Source: Streptomyces sp. CB02414
Lineage (GTDB): Bacteria > Actinomycetota > Actinomycetes > Streptomycetales > Streptomycetaceae
Assembly (NCBI RefSeq): GCF_001905385.1
Contig: NZ_LIPF01000005.1
Span: 186,001-250,000 of the forward strand
DNA: 64,000 bases
Direction: 5' to 3'
Position numbers and translations under genes: made by a program. The stretch's first letter is position 1. Every line of letters starts with the position of its first letter. Under the pieces are notes generated by a model that was not told the origin of the DNA, made no database searches, and saw only the letters and a program-made list of their open reading frames with translations. Below are positions 7,613 to 17,553 of this stretch, piece by piece.

Positions 7613-10282
7613 TCAGGCCGCCCCGAAGGCGGAGAACGCCCACCCCGTCGCCCGGTGCACCGCGTCGTCCGGCAGAGCAGCCCGCGCGTCGCGCAGCGCC
7701 TCCGCCAGGGACAGCCCGGCGTCCAGGCCCTTGTGCAGCGCGAGCATCAACGGCACCACCGCGGCGTCGTTGACCGGCGCGCTGCACGCCACCACCCCGG
7801 CCGTGCCCAGCGGCAGCAGCGCGGTGACCAGCCCGAGCAGTTCGTCCGCGCCGACCGAGGCGAACCGGGCCGTGTCGCAGCAGGAGAGGATGATCCGGTA
7901 CGGACTGCGGTCCAGCCGCTCGAAGTCGTGCACGATGAGCGGCCCGTCCGCCATCCGCAGCGAGGAGAACAAGGGGCTGTCCGCCCGGAACGTCCCGTGC
8001 GCGGCGATGTGCGCCAACGCCGCCCCGTCCAGCTCCCGCAGCACCCGGGGCACGCGCGCCTCGTCCCCCTCCAGCACGGTGGGCCGGCCGTCCGTGGCGG
8101 GGCCCGCAGCCGCCGCGCCGCTCTCCCGCGGCCGCGGAACCGCCCCGTACCGGCCGGCGAGTTCCGGGACCTCGGCGCCGCCGCTGGCCAGCCCCGGGCC
8201 GCGGACCAGGACCTGGCGGCCGCCGGGCGGCGGGGCGGTCTCCTTCGCGCGCAGCCAGCTGCTCGCCGACGGCGAGACGCTCAGGACCCGTTCACGCAAC
8301 GCGGGCAGCAGGGCCCACGGCACGCGGTGCAGCCGGCCCGGCGGGACCACGACGACCGGGCCGTTGCCGAGGTGGGCCGCGGCGGGACCGAGGAGGAGTT
8401 CCTGGAGGCGGGCGCCCGCCGCCTCCACGAGGGGCAGCCGGGCCTCGCCACCGGGGTGCGCCAGCCGCCGCAGACCGGCCTGCACGTGCTCGGCCTCCTG
8501 CTCCGCCTCGGCCAGCAGCCCGGCCTCGAACCGCCGCACCCGCCCCTGCCCGCACAGCAGTACGTGCACGCGTCCGTCGAGCACGGCCAGCTCCACCAGG
8601 CGCAGGTCGTCACCGAGCCGGTCCAGCAGCCGCCCGACATCGAACCGGTCCCCGTCACCGGGCCCCTCGCCCCGCATGTGCAGGGTGCGGGAGCGGATCT
8701 CCCGTTCCAGACGCCGCTCTTCACGCTCCAGCGCGGGGGCGGGGCGGCCGCCGTCCCTGCGGGCCTCGTCCGCTCGGGCGGCCAGTTCCCGGAAGGCCGT
8801 CATGGTGCTCAGCAGCACCGGATCGGCCGGCGGCCGGGTCGGCGGCGCCGACAGCACCGTCGCCCGCCACCGCTCGCTCCACACCAGCAGCCGCCGCGGC
8901 CCGCCCGACACCAGGCTCGCCCGCTGTGCCAGCGCCGCCAGCTCCGCGCCCTGCGCGGTGGCCCGCGCCCGCAACTCCGAGGCCCCCAGCGTCATCCGGT
9001 GGTCGTCGAGCACGTCCAGACCCCGCCGGCAGGCCTCCAGCACACCCCGCGACGACCCGGACGCCCGCGCCCGCAGCGCCTGCGCCGCCCAGCCCGTCAT
9101 CCGCGCCAGCGGCGGCCCGCCGTGCCGGCTGCGCGCGGCGACCGCCAGATGCCGCTCCGCGTCCGCCGTCCAGCCGAGCCCCAGCGCGATCCGTCCCGCC
9201 AGCAGCGACGCCTCCGGCGCGGCCGGCGCACCGAAGGCGGCCAGCCGCTCCGCCACCGCCGCCGCGTCCGCCACCAGCCGGCCCGAGGCGCGCCCCGTCG
9301 CGACCCGCGCCTCCAGCAGCACCAGCCGGGCGTGCGTCTCGTACCAGGTGCGCCGCTGCCCGGCGAACAGCCGCACCGCCAGGGCCGCGCGCGCCAGCGA
9401 GGTCTGCGCGTCGCCCGCCAGCCGGGCCGCCCGCGCCGCCACCAGCAGCAACTCCGCCTTGCGGGTGGACTGACCGCCGATCCCGTCCAGCGCCGCGATC
9501 GCCCCGTCCGCCTCGGCCAGCGCCTCCGTGGCCAGCCCCGCCGCCATCAGCACCTCGCAGCGCCGGATCGACAGCATGAACGTCGGCGTGCCCAGCTTCC
9601 CGTACCGCTCCTCCGCCTCGTCCAGCAGCCTCAGTGCCGCCGGCACGTCACCCGACCGGAACGCCGCCAGCCCCCGGCTCTCCACCGCGTCGGCCTTGTC
9701 GTGCTCCTGGCCGGTGGTGTCCCACAGCGCCTCCGCCGCCGTGAAGTCGGCGTCCGCCCGGTCCACCGCGCCGAGCGCCAGGTGCACGGTCGCCCGCAGG
9801 GTCAGCGCCCGCGCCGTCCAGATCACGTCGTCGGCCTGCCGCAGCACCGGCACCGCCCGCCGCACGTCCTCCAGCGCCTCGCCGTGCCGCCCCAGCACCC
9901 ACCAGACGTACGCCCGCCGGTACAGCACCCGTGCCCTGGTGTGCCCCGTGCCGCGCGCCACGCCCCGCTCGAACGCCGCCAGACCGTCCCGGGTCCGGCC
10001 CGCGTGCACCAGCGCCACCCCGAGCGTGGCCAGGACGTCCGCCTCCCGCTCCGCCGAGTCCGCGCGGGCCGCGAGTTCACGGGCGCGCCGCAGATGGGCC
10101 AGCGCCCGCCGGGTGTCGCCGAAGTCCCGCTGCCAGATGCCGATCACCTGATGGGCGACCGAGGCGTGCAGCGGTGAGGGATCGGCCCCGAGCAGTTCCT
10201 CCGCACGGGCCAGCGCTTCGCCGGGGGCGGCGAACACCATCGGCAGCAGTTGGAGAACCGAGTCGTTTCCCGCTGTCACCAT
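7613..10282 (-). CDS. TPR-CHAT caspase-like protease
   Basis: About 889 aa from ATG 10282; the frame is open further up but the region before lacks protein-like composition. The first two thirds are tandem helical repeats (TPR type, for example RALAHLRRARELAARADSAE and ALVHAGRTRDGLAAFERGV). The C-terminal about 250 residues form a CHAT domain: HIAAHGTF carries the catalytic His (about 762) and LSCCDTA the Cys (about 801/802), followed by the helical GLVTALLPLGTAGVVA segment. CHAT domains are clan CD cysteine peptidases; the TPR array usually receives the trigger. It is divergent from a subtilase, a sigma factor and a small acidic protein, with a 139-bp shared promoter region. By analogy with type III-E CRISPR TPR-CHAT, which frees a sigma factor, it may cleave a regulator of the neighbouring sigma factor; that is inference. 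Confidence 0.9.
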   Translation of the reverse strand: MVTAGNDSVLQLLPMVFAAPGEALARAEELLGADPSPLHASVAHQVIGIWQRDFGDTRRALAHLRRARELAARADSAEREADVLATLGVALVHAGRTRDGLAAFERGVARGTGHTRARVLYRRAYVWWVLGRHGEALEDVRRAVPVLRQADDVIWTARALTLRATVHLALGAVDRADADFTAAEALWDTTGQEHDKADAVESRGLAAFRSGDVPAALRLLDEAEERYGKLGTPTFMLSIRRCEVLMAAGLATEALAEADGAIAALDGIGGQSTRKAELLLVAARAARLAGDAQTSLARAALAVRLFAGQRRTWYETHARLVLLEARVATGRASGRLVADAAAVAERLAAFGAPAAPEASLLAGRIALGLGWTADAERHLAVAARSRHGGPPLARMTGWAAQALRARASGSSRGVLEACRRGLDVLDDHRMTLGASELRARATAQGAELAALAQRASLVSGGPRRLLVWSERWRATVLSAPPTRPPADPVLLSTMTAFRELAARADEARRDGGRPAPALEREERRLEREIRSRTLHMRGEGPGDGDRFDVGRLLDRLGDDLRLVELAVLDGRVHVLLCGQGRVRRFEAGLLAEAEQEAEHVQAGLRRLAHPGGEARLPLVEAAGARLQELLLGPAAAHLGNGPVVVVPPGRLHRVPWALLPALRERVLSVSPSASSWLRAKETAPPPGGRQVLVRGPGLASGGAEVPELAGRYGAVPRPRESGAAAAGPATDGRPTVLEGDEARVPRVLRELDGAALAHIAAHGTFRADSPLFSSLRMADGPLIVHDFERLDRSPYRIILSCCDTARFASVGADELLGLVTALLPLGTAGVVACSAPVNDAAVVPLMLALHKGLDAGLSLAEALRDARAALPDDAVHRATGWAFSAFGAA

Positions 10283-10299
10283 ACGGATGGTAGTGGTCC

Positions 10300-10326
10300 G
10301 GAACCACACCCCACAGGTTCGGGTCT
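10300..10326 (+). promoter_or_regulatory. Candidate ECF-type promoter before the subtilase-sigma operon
   Basis: GGAACC at 10300-10305 is followed after 17 bp by GTCT at 10323-10326, matching the general -35 GGAAC plus -10 (C/G)TCT layout of ECF sigma promoters. It points toward the subtilase gene at 10422. If real, the operon's own sigma factor could drive it. The match is short and read by eye. Confidence 0.35.
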
Positions 10327-10421
10327 GTATCAATCGGCCACCCCCGGACTCTGATTGACGACTGTCGCCACCACCGTGGCCACGACCGCCGTCACACCGC
10401 CGCACCAGTGGAGGACACGCC

Positions 10422-11855
10422 ATGGCACCACAGCGATTCCGTGAGCAGTTCGACCAGATACAGCGCTCGATGCCCGGTGTCCCGCTGGTGATGGGGCCGG
10501 ACGACTCCGCCGAGTTCTTCTACGAGAAGGGCGTCGTCCTCGCCCGGGACGGCGAGGAGGCCCGCCTCGTCGAGGACACCGTGCGCGACCACTTCACCAC
10601 GATGGCGGGTCTGACCCCGGACCACGTGCGCCGGGCGAGCCCCGAGACCAACCGCACCGGCATCACCCGCATCCAGGTCGGCGACCCGGGAGCGGGCGAC
10701 GGCGGCGGCGACCCCGACGTCGCCCACGCCCTGCGCTCCGTGCGCACCGTGGAGGGCCGCGCGGGCCGCCGGCTGATCAGCCGCAACCACGTCGTCTCCA
10801 TCGCCGTCAACGCCTGCCCCGGCGACGAGCCCGTGCCCGTCCCGCTCAGTGAGCCGCCGAACCCGGCCGCCGCCGGCACACCGTACGACGCGGGGACCGC
10901 CGTCGGCGTCCTCGTCATCGACACCGGGCTCATGCACGACTACCGCGCCTACCCGCTGCTCGCCCGCACGGACGGCGACGCCCAGATCAGGGAGTGCGAC
11001 GAGGACGGCGTCCTCCAGCAGTACGTCGGCCACGGCACCTTCATCGCCGGACTCGTCGCCGCCGTCGCCCCCAACACCCACGTGACTGTCCGCAACACCC
11101 TCAACGACGCGGGCGCCATCCTGGAGTCCGAACTCGGCGAGAAGCTCTTCGAGGCCGTCGACCGCGACGGCTGGCCCGAGATCCTCAGCCTCTCCGCCGG
11201 CACCTCCAACGGCCGCACCGACGGCCTGCTCGGCGTGCACGCCTTCATGGAGGAACTGCGTGACCAGCGCACCCTGCTGGTCGCCGCCGCCGGCAACAAC
11301 GGCAGTGCCACCCCCTTCTGGCCCGCCGCCTACGCCGAAGTCCCCGGCTGGGAGCACTCGGTGCTGTCGGTCGGCGCGCTGCGCGGCGACGGCGAGTTCG
11401 GCGCCTGCTTCAGCAACCACGGCGGCTGGGTGAAGGCCTACGCCCCGGGCGAACGCCTCACCAGCGCCCTCACCGGATTCGGGTCACCCGTGCCGTACGT
11501 CTACCAGCACTCCACCTACGACGCGTGCCGGTACGGCTTCGGCTACGCCTGCACCTGCCAGTACCCCCGGCACAACGGCGTCCTCAGCGAACCCGGCGAG
11601 GCACCCGCCAAGCCGGACCAGGTGATGTTCGAGGGGCACGCGCAGTGGAGCGGCACCTCCTTCGCCACCCCCGTCGTCGCGGGCCTGGTCGCCTCGCACA
11701 TGACGGAGACGAAGGAGCGGGACCCGCGCGCGGCCCGCAGGGAACTGCTCGCCGCCAACACCGATTACGCGGAGGTGCGCGGGGCGCACGTGCCGGCGCT
11801 GCTGCCGCCCACCTGGCACCCGGTCGCCGTCGATGCGCCGGCCGGCGGGGCGTGA
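10422..11855 (+). CDS. Cytoplasmic S8 subtilisin-family serine protease
   Basis: 477 aa; ATG 10422 follows a GGAGGAC site. The catalytic triad is intact: Asp167 in VLVIDTG, His204 in GHGTFIAG, Ser413 in GTSFATPVVAG, with oxyanion Asn292 in AAAGNNG. There is no signal peptide or membrane segment, so it should act inside the cell, unlike most Streptomyces subtilases. The first about 155 residues are a separate N-terminal region of unknown fold. A Cys-rich insert (about 368-380, CRYGFGYACTC) precedes the Ser motif. It heads an operon with the sigma factor and small acidic protein and faces the CHAT protease. Two proteases of different clans around one sigma factor suggest a proteolytic cascade; the substrate is unknown. 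Confidence 0.9.
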   Translation: MAPQRFREQFDQIQRSMPGVPLVMGPDDSAEFFYEKGVVLARDGEEARLVEDTVRDHFTTMAGLTPDHVRRASPETNRTGITRIQVGDPGAGDGGGDPDVAHALRSVRTVEGRAGRRLISRNHVVSIAVNACPGDEPVPVPLSEPPNPAAAGTPYDAGTAVGVLVIDTGLMHDYRAYPLLARTDGDAQIRECDEDGVLQQYVGHGTFIAGLVAAVAPNTHVTVRNTLNDAGAILESELGEKLFEAVDRDGWPEILSLSAGTSNGRTDGLLGVHAFMEELRDQRTLLVAAAGNNGSATPFWPAAYAEVPGWEHSVLSVGALRGDGEFGACFSNHGGWVKAYAPGERLTSALTGFGSPVPYVYQHSTYDACRYGFGYACTCQYPRHNGVLSEPGEAPAKPDQVMFEGHAQWSGTSFATPVVAGLVASHMTETKERDPRAARRELLAANTDYAEVRGAHVPALLPPTWHPVAVDAPAGGA

Positions 11856-11926
11856 GCGGCCCGATGCCCGTCGGAACGACCCACTCCACGGCGTACGATG
11901 GCCTGTCGTACACGAGGGGTGGGACC

Positions 11927-12505
11927 GTGGACCGTGCAGATGTCGGGGTGCTCGTCCAGTTGGCCGCCGACGGGGACGCGGCTGCCTGGAAGTCGTTGGT
12001 GGACGGGCTGGGCCCGCTGGTGTGGTCCGTCGCGCGCTCGCACGGGCTGTCCGACGCCGACGCGCACGAGGTGTACCAGACCGCCTGGTTCCGGTTCGCC
12101 CAGCACCTGGGGCGGATCCGCGAACCGGAGAAGACCGGTTCCTGGCTGGCCAGCACGGCACGGCACGAGTGCCTGAAGCTGCTGAAGGCGTCGAAGCGGT
12201 GGACACCGACCGACGACCCGCAGCTGCTGGACCGGCCGAGCGAGGACCGTACGCCCGAGGAGTCGGTGCTCGACTCCGAGGAGGCCGCCGCGCAGACCGA
12301 GCGCGTGCGCCGGCTGTGGCAGGAGTTCGAGGAACTGGGCGAGCGGTGCCGCCAGTTGCTGCGGGTACTGATCTCCTCGCCGCCGCCCAGTTACCAGGAG
12401 GTGTCCGCCGCGCTGGGAATCGCGGTGGGCAGCATCGGGCCGATGCGCCAGCGCTGTCTGCGCCGGCTGCGGGCCCGGCTAGAGGCACGGGGGACGACGA
12501 CATGA
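11927..12505 (+). CDS. ECF-like sigma-70 family RNA polymerase sigma factor
   Basis: 192 aa. GTG 11927 is chosen because GAGGGGTGGG (about 11914-11923) precedes it; the open frame runs further upstream inside the subtilase gene. Seen: a region 2 segment (WSVARSHGLSDADAHEVYQ, then FRFAQHL, then PEKTGSWLASTARHECLK) and a region 4 helix-turn-helix (YQEVSAALGIAVGSIGPMRQRCLRRLR). It lacks region 3, so it is ECF-like. No transmembrane anti-sigma factor is adjacent; instead a small soluble acidic protein overlaps its stop by ATGA. A 6-bp inverted repeat (GTACGA-N7-TCGTAC, 11893-11911) lies just before the ribosome site. It may be released or switched by the neighbouring proteases. Confidence 0.88.
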   Translation: MDRADVGVLVQLAADGDAAAWKSLVDGLGPLVWSVARSHGLSDADAHEVYQTAWFRFAQHLGRIREPEKTGSWLASTARHECLKLLKASKRWTPTDDPQLLDRPSEDRTPEESVLDSEEAAAQTERVRRLWQEFEELGERCRQLLRVLISSPPPSYQEVSAALGIAVGSIGPMRQRCLRRLRARLEARGTTT

Positions 12506-12972
12506 GCGACGCGCACGACGAGGCCTTCGGGGACGACGAACTCGGCACGGATCTCCTGGAGGAGGAGCTGCGGCAGGCCGCCGCCATCCTGGACCCGGTC
12601 CCGGCCGAGCTGCGGCGGATCGCCGTCGACGCCTTCGCGCTGCACGACCTGGACGCCCGCGTCGCCGAGCTGACCTTCGACTCACTGGTCGACGCCATCC
12701 CGGTCAGGGGAACGACGGACCCGCCGCGGATGCTCACCTTCCGCGCGGACGACGTGACCGTCGACGTCGAGGTGACGGAGGACGGACTGATCGGCCAGCT
12801 GCTGCCGCCGGGGCCGGCCGACGTCGAGGTGCTGAGCGGCCCGCGGGCCCACGCCCTGCTGACGGCGGACGACCTGGGCCGCTTCACCGGCGGAGCCCCG
12901 CCCACCGGCCCGTTCGCACTGCGGCTGCGGACCGGCTCGGACGTGGTCGTCACGGAGTGGCTGCGCGCCTGA
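12502..12972 (+). CDS. Small acidic protein of unknown function, candidate sigma-factor partner
   Basis: 156 aa, starting at ATG 12502 inside the sigma gene's stop (ATGA overlap), so the two are translationally coupled. The N-terminal third is acidic and helical (DELGTDLLEEELRQAAAILD, then ELRRIAVDAFALHDLDARVAELTFDS); the rest is predicted beta strands (RMLTFRADDVTVDVEV, LIGQLLPPGPADVEVL, FALRLRTGSDVVVTE). There is no signal peptide, membrane span or zinc-binding anti-sigma motif. From its position it could hold the sigma factor inactive, be the CHAT or subtilase substrate, or be an effector. I do not recognise a named family. It ends 11 bp from the convergent P450 gene. Confidence 0.8.
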   Translation: MSDAHDEAFGDDELGTDLLEEELRQAAAILDPVPAELRRIAVDAFALHDLDARVAELTFDSLVDAIPVRGTTDPPRMLTFRADDVTVDVEVTEDGLIGQLLPPGPADVEVLSGPRAHALLTADDLGRFTGGAPPTGPFALRLRTGSDVVVTEWLRA

Positions 12973-12983
12973 GAGCGCCCGGC

Positions 12984-14210
12984 TCACCAGGCGCAGGGCA
13001 GGGTGCGCGGCCCGCGGATCATGGTCTTGCGGCGCCACTCCACCTGCTCGGCCCGGACCGCGAGCCGCAGCCCCGGCAGCCGCGCCAGCAGCGTGTCGAC
13101 CAGCAGCTCGGTCTGCATGCGGGCGAGCACGGCACCCGTGCAGTAGTGGTGGCCGTTGCCGTAGGACAGGTGCGGGTTGGGGGCACGGTCCGGGTCGATC
13201 CGGTCCGGGTCGGGGAAGACCTCCGGGTCCCGGTTGGCGGCCAGGTAGGACACGTACACGGGGTCACCGGCGCCGATGCGCGTCCCGTGCACGTCGACGT
13301 CCTCCAGGGCGATGCGGGCAAGACCCACCGAGGTGCGGTGCGGGATCCAGCGCAGCAGCTCGTCCAGGAGGGCGCCCCGCACTTCGGGGCGGTCGTCGCG
13401 CATCCGGGCCAGCAGCTCCGGCCGGGTCAGCAGCACGTACAGCATCTGCCCGACGTTGTGCGTGACGGCCTCGCCGCCGATCTGCAACGGTCCGGCCAGG
13501 CCGATCGCCTCCGTCTCGCCGACCTCGCCCCGGCCCACCGCGGCGCCCAGCATCGAGTACACGTCGTCGCCGGTGCTGCCCGCGCGGGCGCGCACGGTCT
13601 CGGTGATCCACCCGTACAGGCCCTGCTTGGCCCGCTCGGCGGCCTCGGCGCCGCCGGAGGTGGAGATGATCTGCCGGGTCCAGGAGTGCACCCGCTCCCG
13701 GTCGGCCTCCGGCACGCCCATCACTTCGCTGACGACGGCGATCGGAAAGGGCTCCAGGACCCGCTCGACCAGGTCCGCGGGCGGCCCGTCCCGTACGACC
13801 CCGTCCACGAGGCCGTCGAGGATCTCCTGCGCCCGCGGCCGCAGCGTCTTCGCCCTGCCCACGGTGAACGCCCCCGCGACCGCGCGCCGCAGCCGGTTGT
13901 GGTCGGGCTGGTCGGCGAAGGCGAGCGAGCCGGAGCGCGGCTTGAAGTGCGGGGCGAGCCGGGTGACCTGGCGCTTCGTCACCTCCGCGCGTGAGAAGCG
14001 CGGATCGTTGGTGATGGCCTTCACGTCCTCGTAGCGGGTGGCCAGCCACGCCCAGCCCTCGCCGTGCGGCAGCCGTACGCGGGTCAGCGGTCCCTCGCGC
14101 ATCAGCTCGGCGAGGACGGGGTCGAACTCCGGGCCGTCCAGGTCGAGGGCGGGCCAGTCCCGTACGGGGGGCGGGGACTGGCCGGTCAGCGTGGTGGTCT
14201 CCTGCGTCAT
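12984..14210 (-). CDS. Cytochrome P450
   Basis: 408 aa, a usual size for a soluble Streptomyces P450. The haem-ligand loop is YGNGHHYCTG, with Cys as thiolate ligand; the K-helix ExxR is ELLR in DELLRWIPH. The I-helix reads LQIGGEAVTHN: the place where AGxxT normally supplies the oxygen-activating Thr appears as GGEAV, with the Thr one residue later. Such changes occur in P450s doing coupling or other unusual chemistry, but the substrate cannot be read from sequence. No ferredoxin, cyclodipeptide synthase or other biosynthetic gene is next to it. The ribosome site GAGGGTGGG precedes ATG 14210. It is convergent with the sigma operon. Confidence 0.9.
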   Translation of the reverse strand: MTQETTTLTGQSPPPVRDWPALDLDGPEFDPVLAELMREGPLTRVRLPHGEGWAWLATRYEDVKAITNDPRFSRAEVTKRQVTRLAPHFKPRSGSLAFADQPDHNRLRRAVAGAFTVGRAKTLRPRAQEILDGLVDGVVRDGPPADLVERVLEPFPIAVVSEVMGVPEADRERVHSWTRQIISTSGGAEAAERAKQGLYGWITETVRARAGSTGDDVYSMLGAAVGRGEVGETEAIGLAGPLQIGGEAVTHNVGQMLYVLLTRPELLARMRDDRPEVRGALLDELLRWIPHRTSVGLARIALEDVDVHGTRIGAGDPVYVSYLAANRDPEVFPDPDRIDPDRAPNPHLSYGNGHHYCTGAVLARMQTELLVDTLLARLPGLRLAVRAEQVEWRRKTMIRGPRTLPCAW

Positions 14211-14292
14211 GCACCCACCCTCGCCGCGCGCCCGGCGGCTGTCGCGCGGGAGTGCTCCAGCCGGTGGGCGCGCGGGCCCCGGCGGCGACCGG

Positions 14293-15090
14293 TCAGCCGG
14301 ACACGGCGTCGACGAGCGCGGCCAGCGACTCGGCGAGGCGGGACAGCCCGGGGCCGGCCGGTCCGCCCGGCTCGCTCATGTAGGTGTCCCGGCGGATCTC
14401 CACCATCAGCGCGCCGACCTCGGCCCGCTTCCCGTAGAAGTCCAGCGGCACGTACGTCCCGCTGAACGGGCTGTCCAGCCCGGTCTCCCCGCACGGCGCG
14501 AACGCCTCCCGGGCCGCGGCCAGCAGCTCCGTCGAGGTGTGGAAGCCGTCCGTGCCGAGGCAGACCGGCGGGCGCGGACCCTCGCCGTGCAGCTCGTAGG
14601 GCAGCGGCTCGGTCGGGTACGAGTGCACGTCGATGATCACCGCCCGGCCGGTGGCCGTGAGCCGGTCCGCGACCGCCTCGGTGATCGCCCGCGCGTACGG
14701 CCGGAAGTACCGTTCGATCAGCGGCCCGGGGTCGGTGCCGTCGGGCCGCAGGACCTCCCGGTGGGTGGTCCGCGTGTACACCGCGCCCATCCCCACGGCC
14801 GTCATCTCCTCCCGCTCGTCCGGGAACCGCTCCGGGTCGACGACCAGCCGTGAGGCCCGGTTGACGAACCGCCAGGGGGTGAGCCCGGCGAGCCCGGCCG
14901 CCGCCTCGGCGATCCGAGCGGTGTGCGAGTCGGTGATGTGGTCCAGCTCCCGCTCCAGGGCCGCGTCGTCCAGGACGATGCCGGGGCGGACGTCGGCCGG
15001 GATGTGCCGGGAGGAGTGCGGCACGTGGAGGATCACGGGGGAGGCGGGGTCGCCGGGGACGAGGCCGAAGGACGCCGGGACGTCGGTCAC
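14293..15090 (-). CDS. N-formylglutamate amidohydrolase family protein
   Basis: 265 aa from GTG 15090, which has GGAG seven bases upstream. An earlier GTG at 15132 also has a GGAGG, but it lies inside the terminator hairpin of the upstream idh gene, so I prefer 15090. Motifs of the family: VILHVPHSSRHIP near the N-terminus, RFVNRASRLVVDPERFPDE, and VIIDVHSYP. These enzymes hydrolyse N-formylglutamate in histidine breakdown or act on related N-acyl acids. No hut genes are nearby, so the true substrate is open. The gene follows idh on the same strand but is separated from it by the hairpin. Confidence 0.82.
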   Translation of the reverse strand: MTDVPASFGLVPGDPASPVILHVPHSSRHIPADVRPGIVLDDAALERELDHITDSHTARIAEAAAGLAGLTPWRFVNRASRLVVDPERFPDEREEMTAVGMGAVYTRTTHREVLRPDGTDPGPLIERYFRPYARAITEAVADRLTATGRAVIIDVHSYPTEPLPYELHGEGPRPPVCLGTDGFHTSTELLAAAREAFAPCGETGLDSPFSGTYVPLDFYGKRAEVGALMVEIRRDTYMSEPGGPAGPGLSRLAESLAALVDAVSG

Positions 15091-15128
15091 GGGGTTGCTC
15101 CGCACGGTCGTAGGGGTGGGACAGACGG

Positions 15129-15161
15129 ACACCCCGCCTCCGAGGGACGGAGACGGGGTGT
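15129..15161 (-). terminator. Hairpin terminator after isocitrate dehydrogenase
   Basis: Arms at 15129-15142 and 15148-15161 pair over 14 bp with one G-T mismatch and a 5-nt loop (AGGGA). It lies about 30 bp past the idh stop on the minus strand. No T-run follows, as is common in Streptomyces. Confidence 0.7.
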
Positions 15162-15192
15162 CGCGAACGGACCTTCGCGGGCCCGGTGAGGA

Positions 15193-17412
<2,220 letters not shown>

Positions 17413-17524
17413 CGGGTGCTCCGCTCCACGTCTGCAACATTGCTCGACATCAAGATATCTCCTGATCGACCCGGGCTCGACAGGGGCCGCACGGAGATTC
17501 CGGACAACCGGCCGGGCGACCCCG

Positions 17525-17553
17525 TCGCACACGTGGACGATCACGGTGTGCGA
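17525..17553 (-). terminator. Hairpin just after the mscS-like stop codon
   Basis: TCGCACAC at 17525-17532 pairs with GTGTGCGA at 17546-17553, and a further GTG/CAC extends the stem past one bulge. It begins at the base after the channel gene's TGA (minus strand), as expected for its terminator. It also lies about 110 bp before the idh start. Confidence 0.6.

Noticed and set aside
7613..12972. A type III-E CRISPR (Craspase) locus
   Set aside because: There is a TPR-CHAT protein and sigma factor, but no repeat array or Cas effector nearby; only the signalling logic is similar.
15091..15132. Earlier GTG start for the N-formylglutamate amidohydrolase
   Set aside because: It lies within the hairpin that terminates idh, and GTG 15090 has its own GGAG site.
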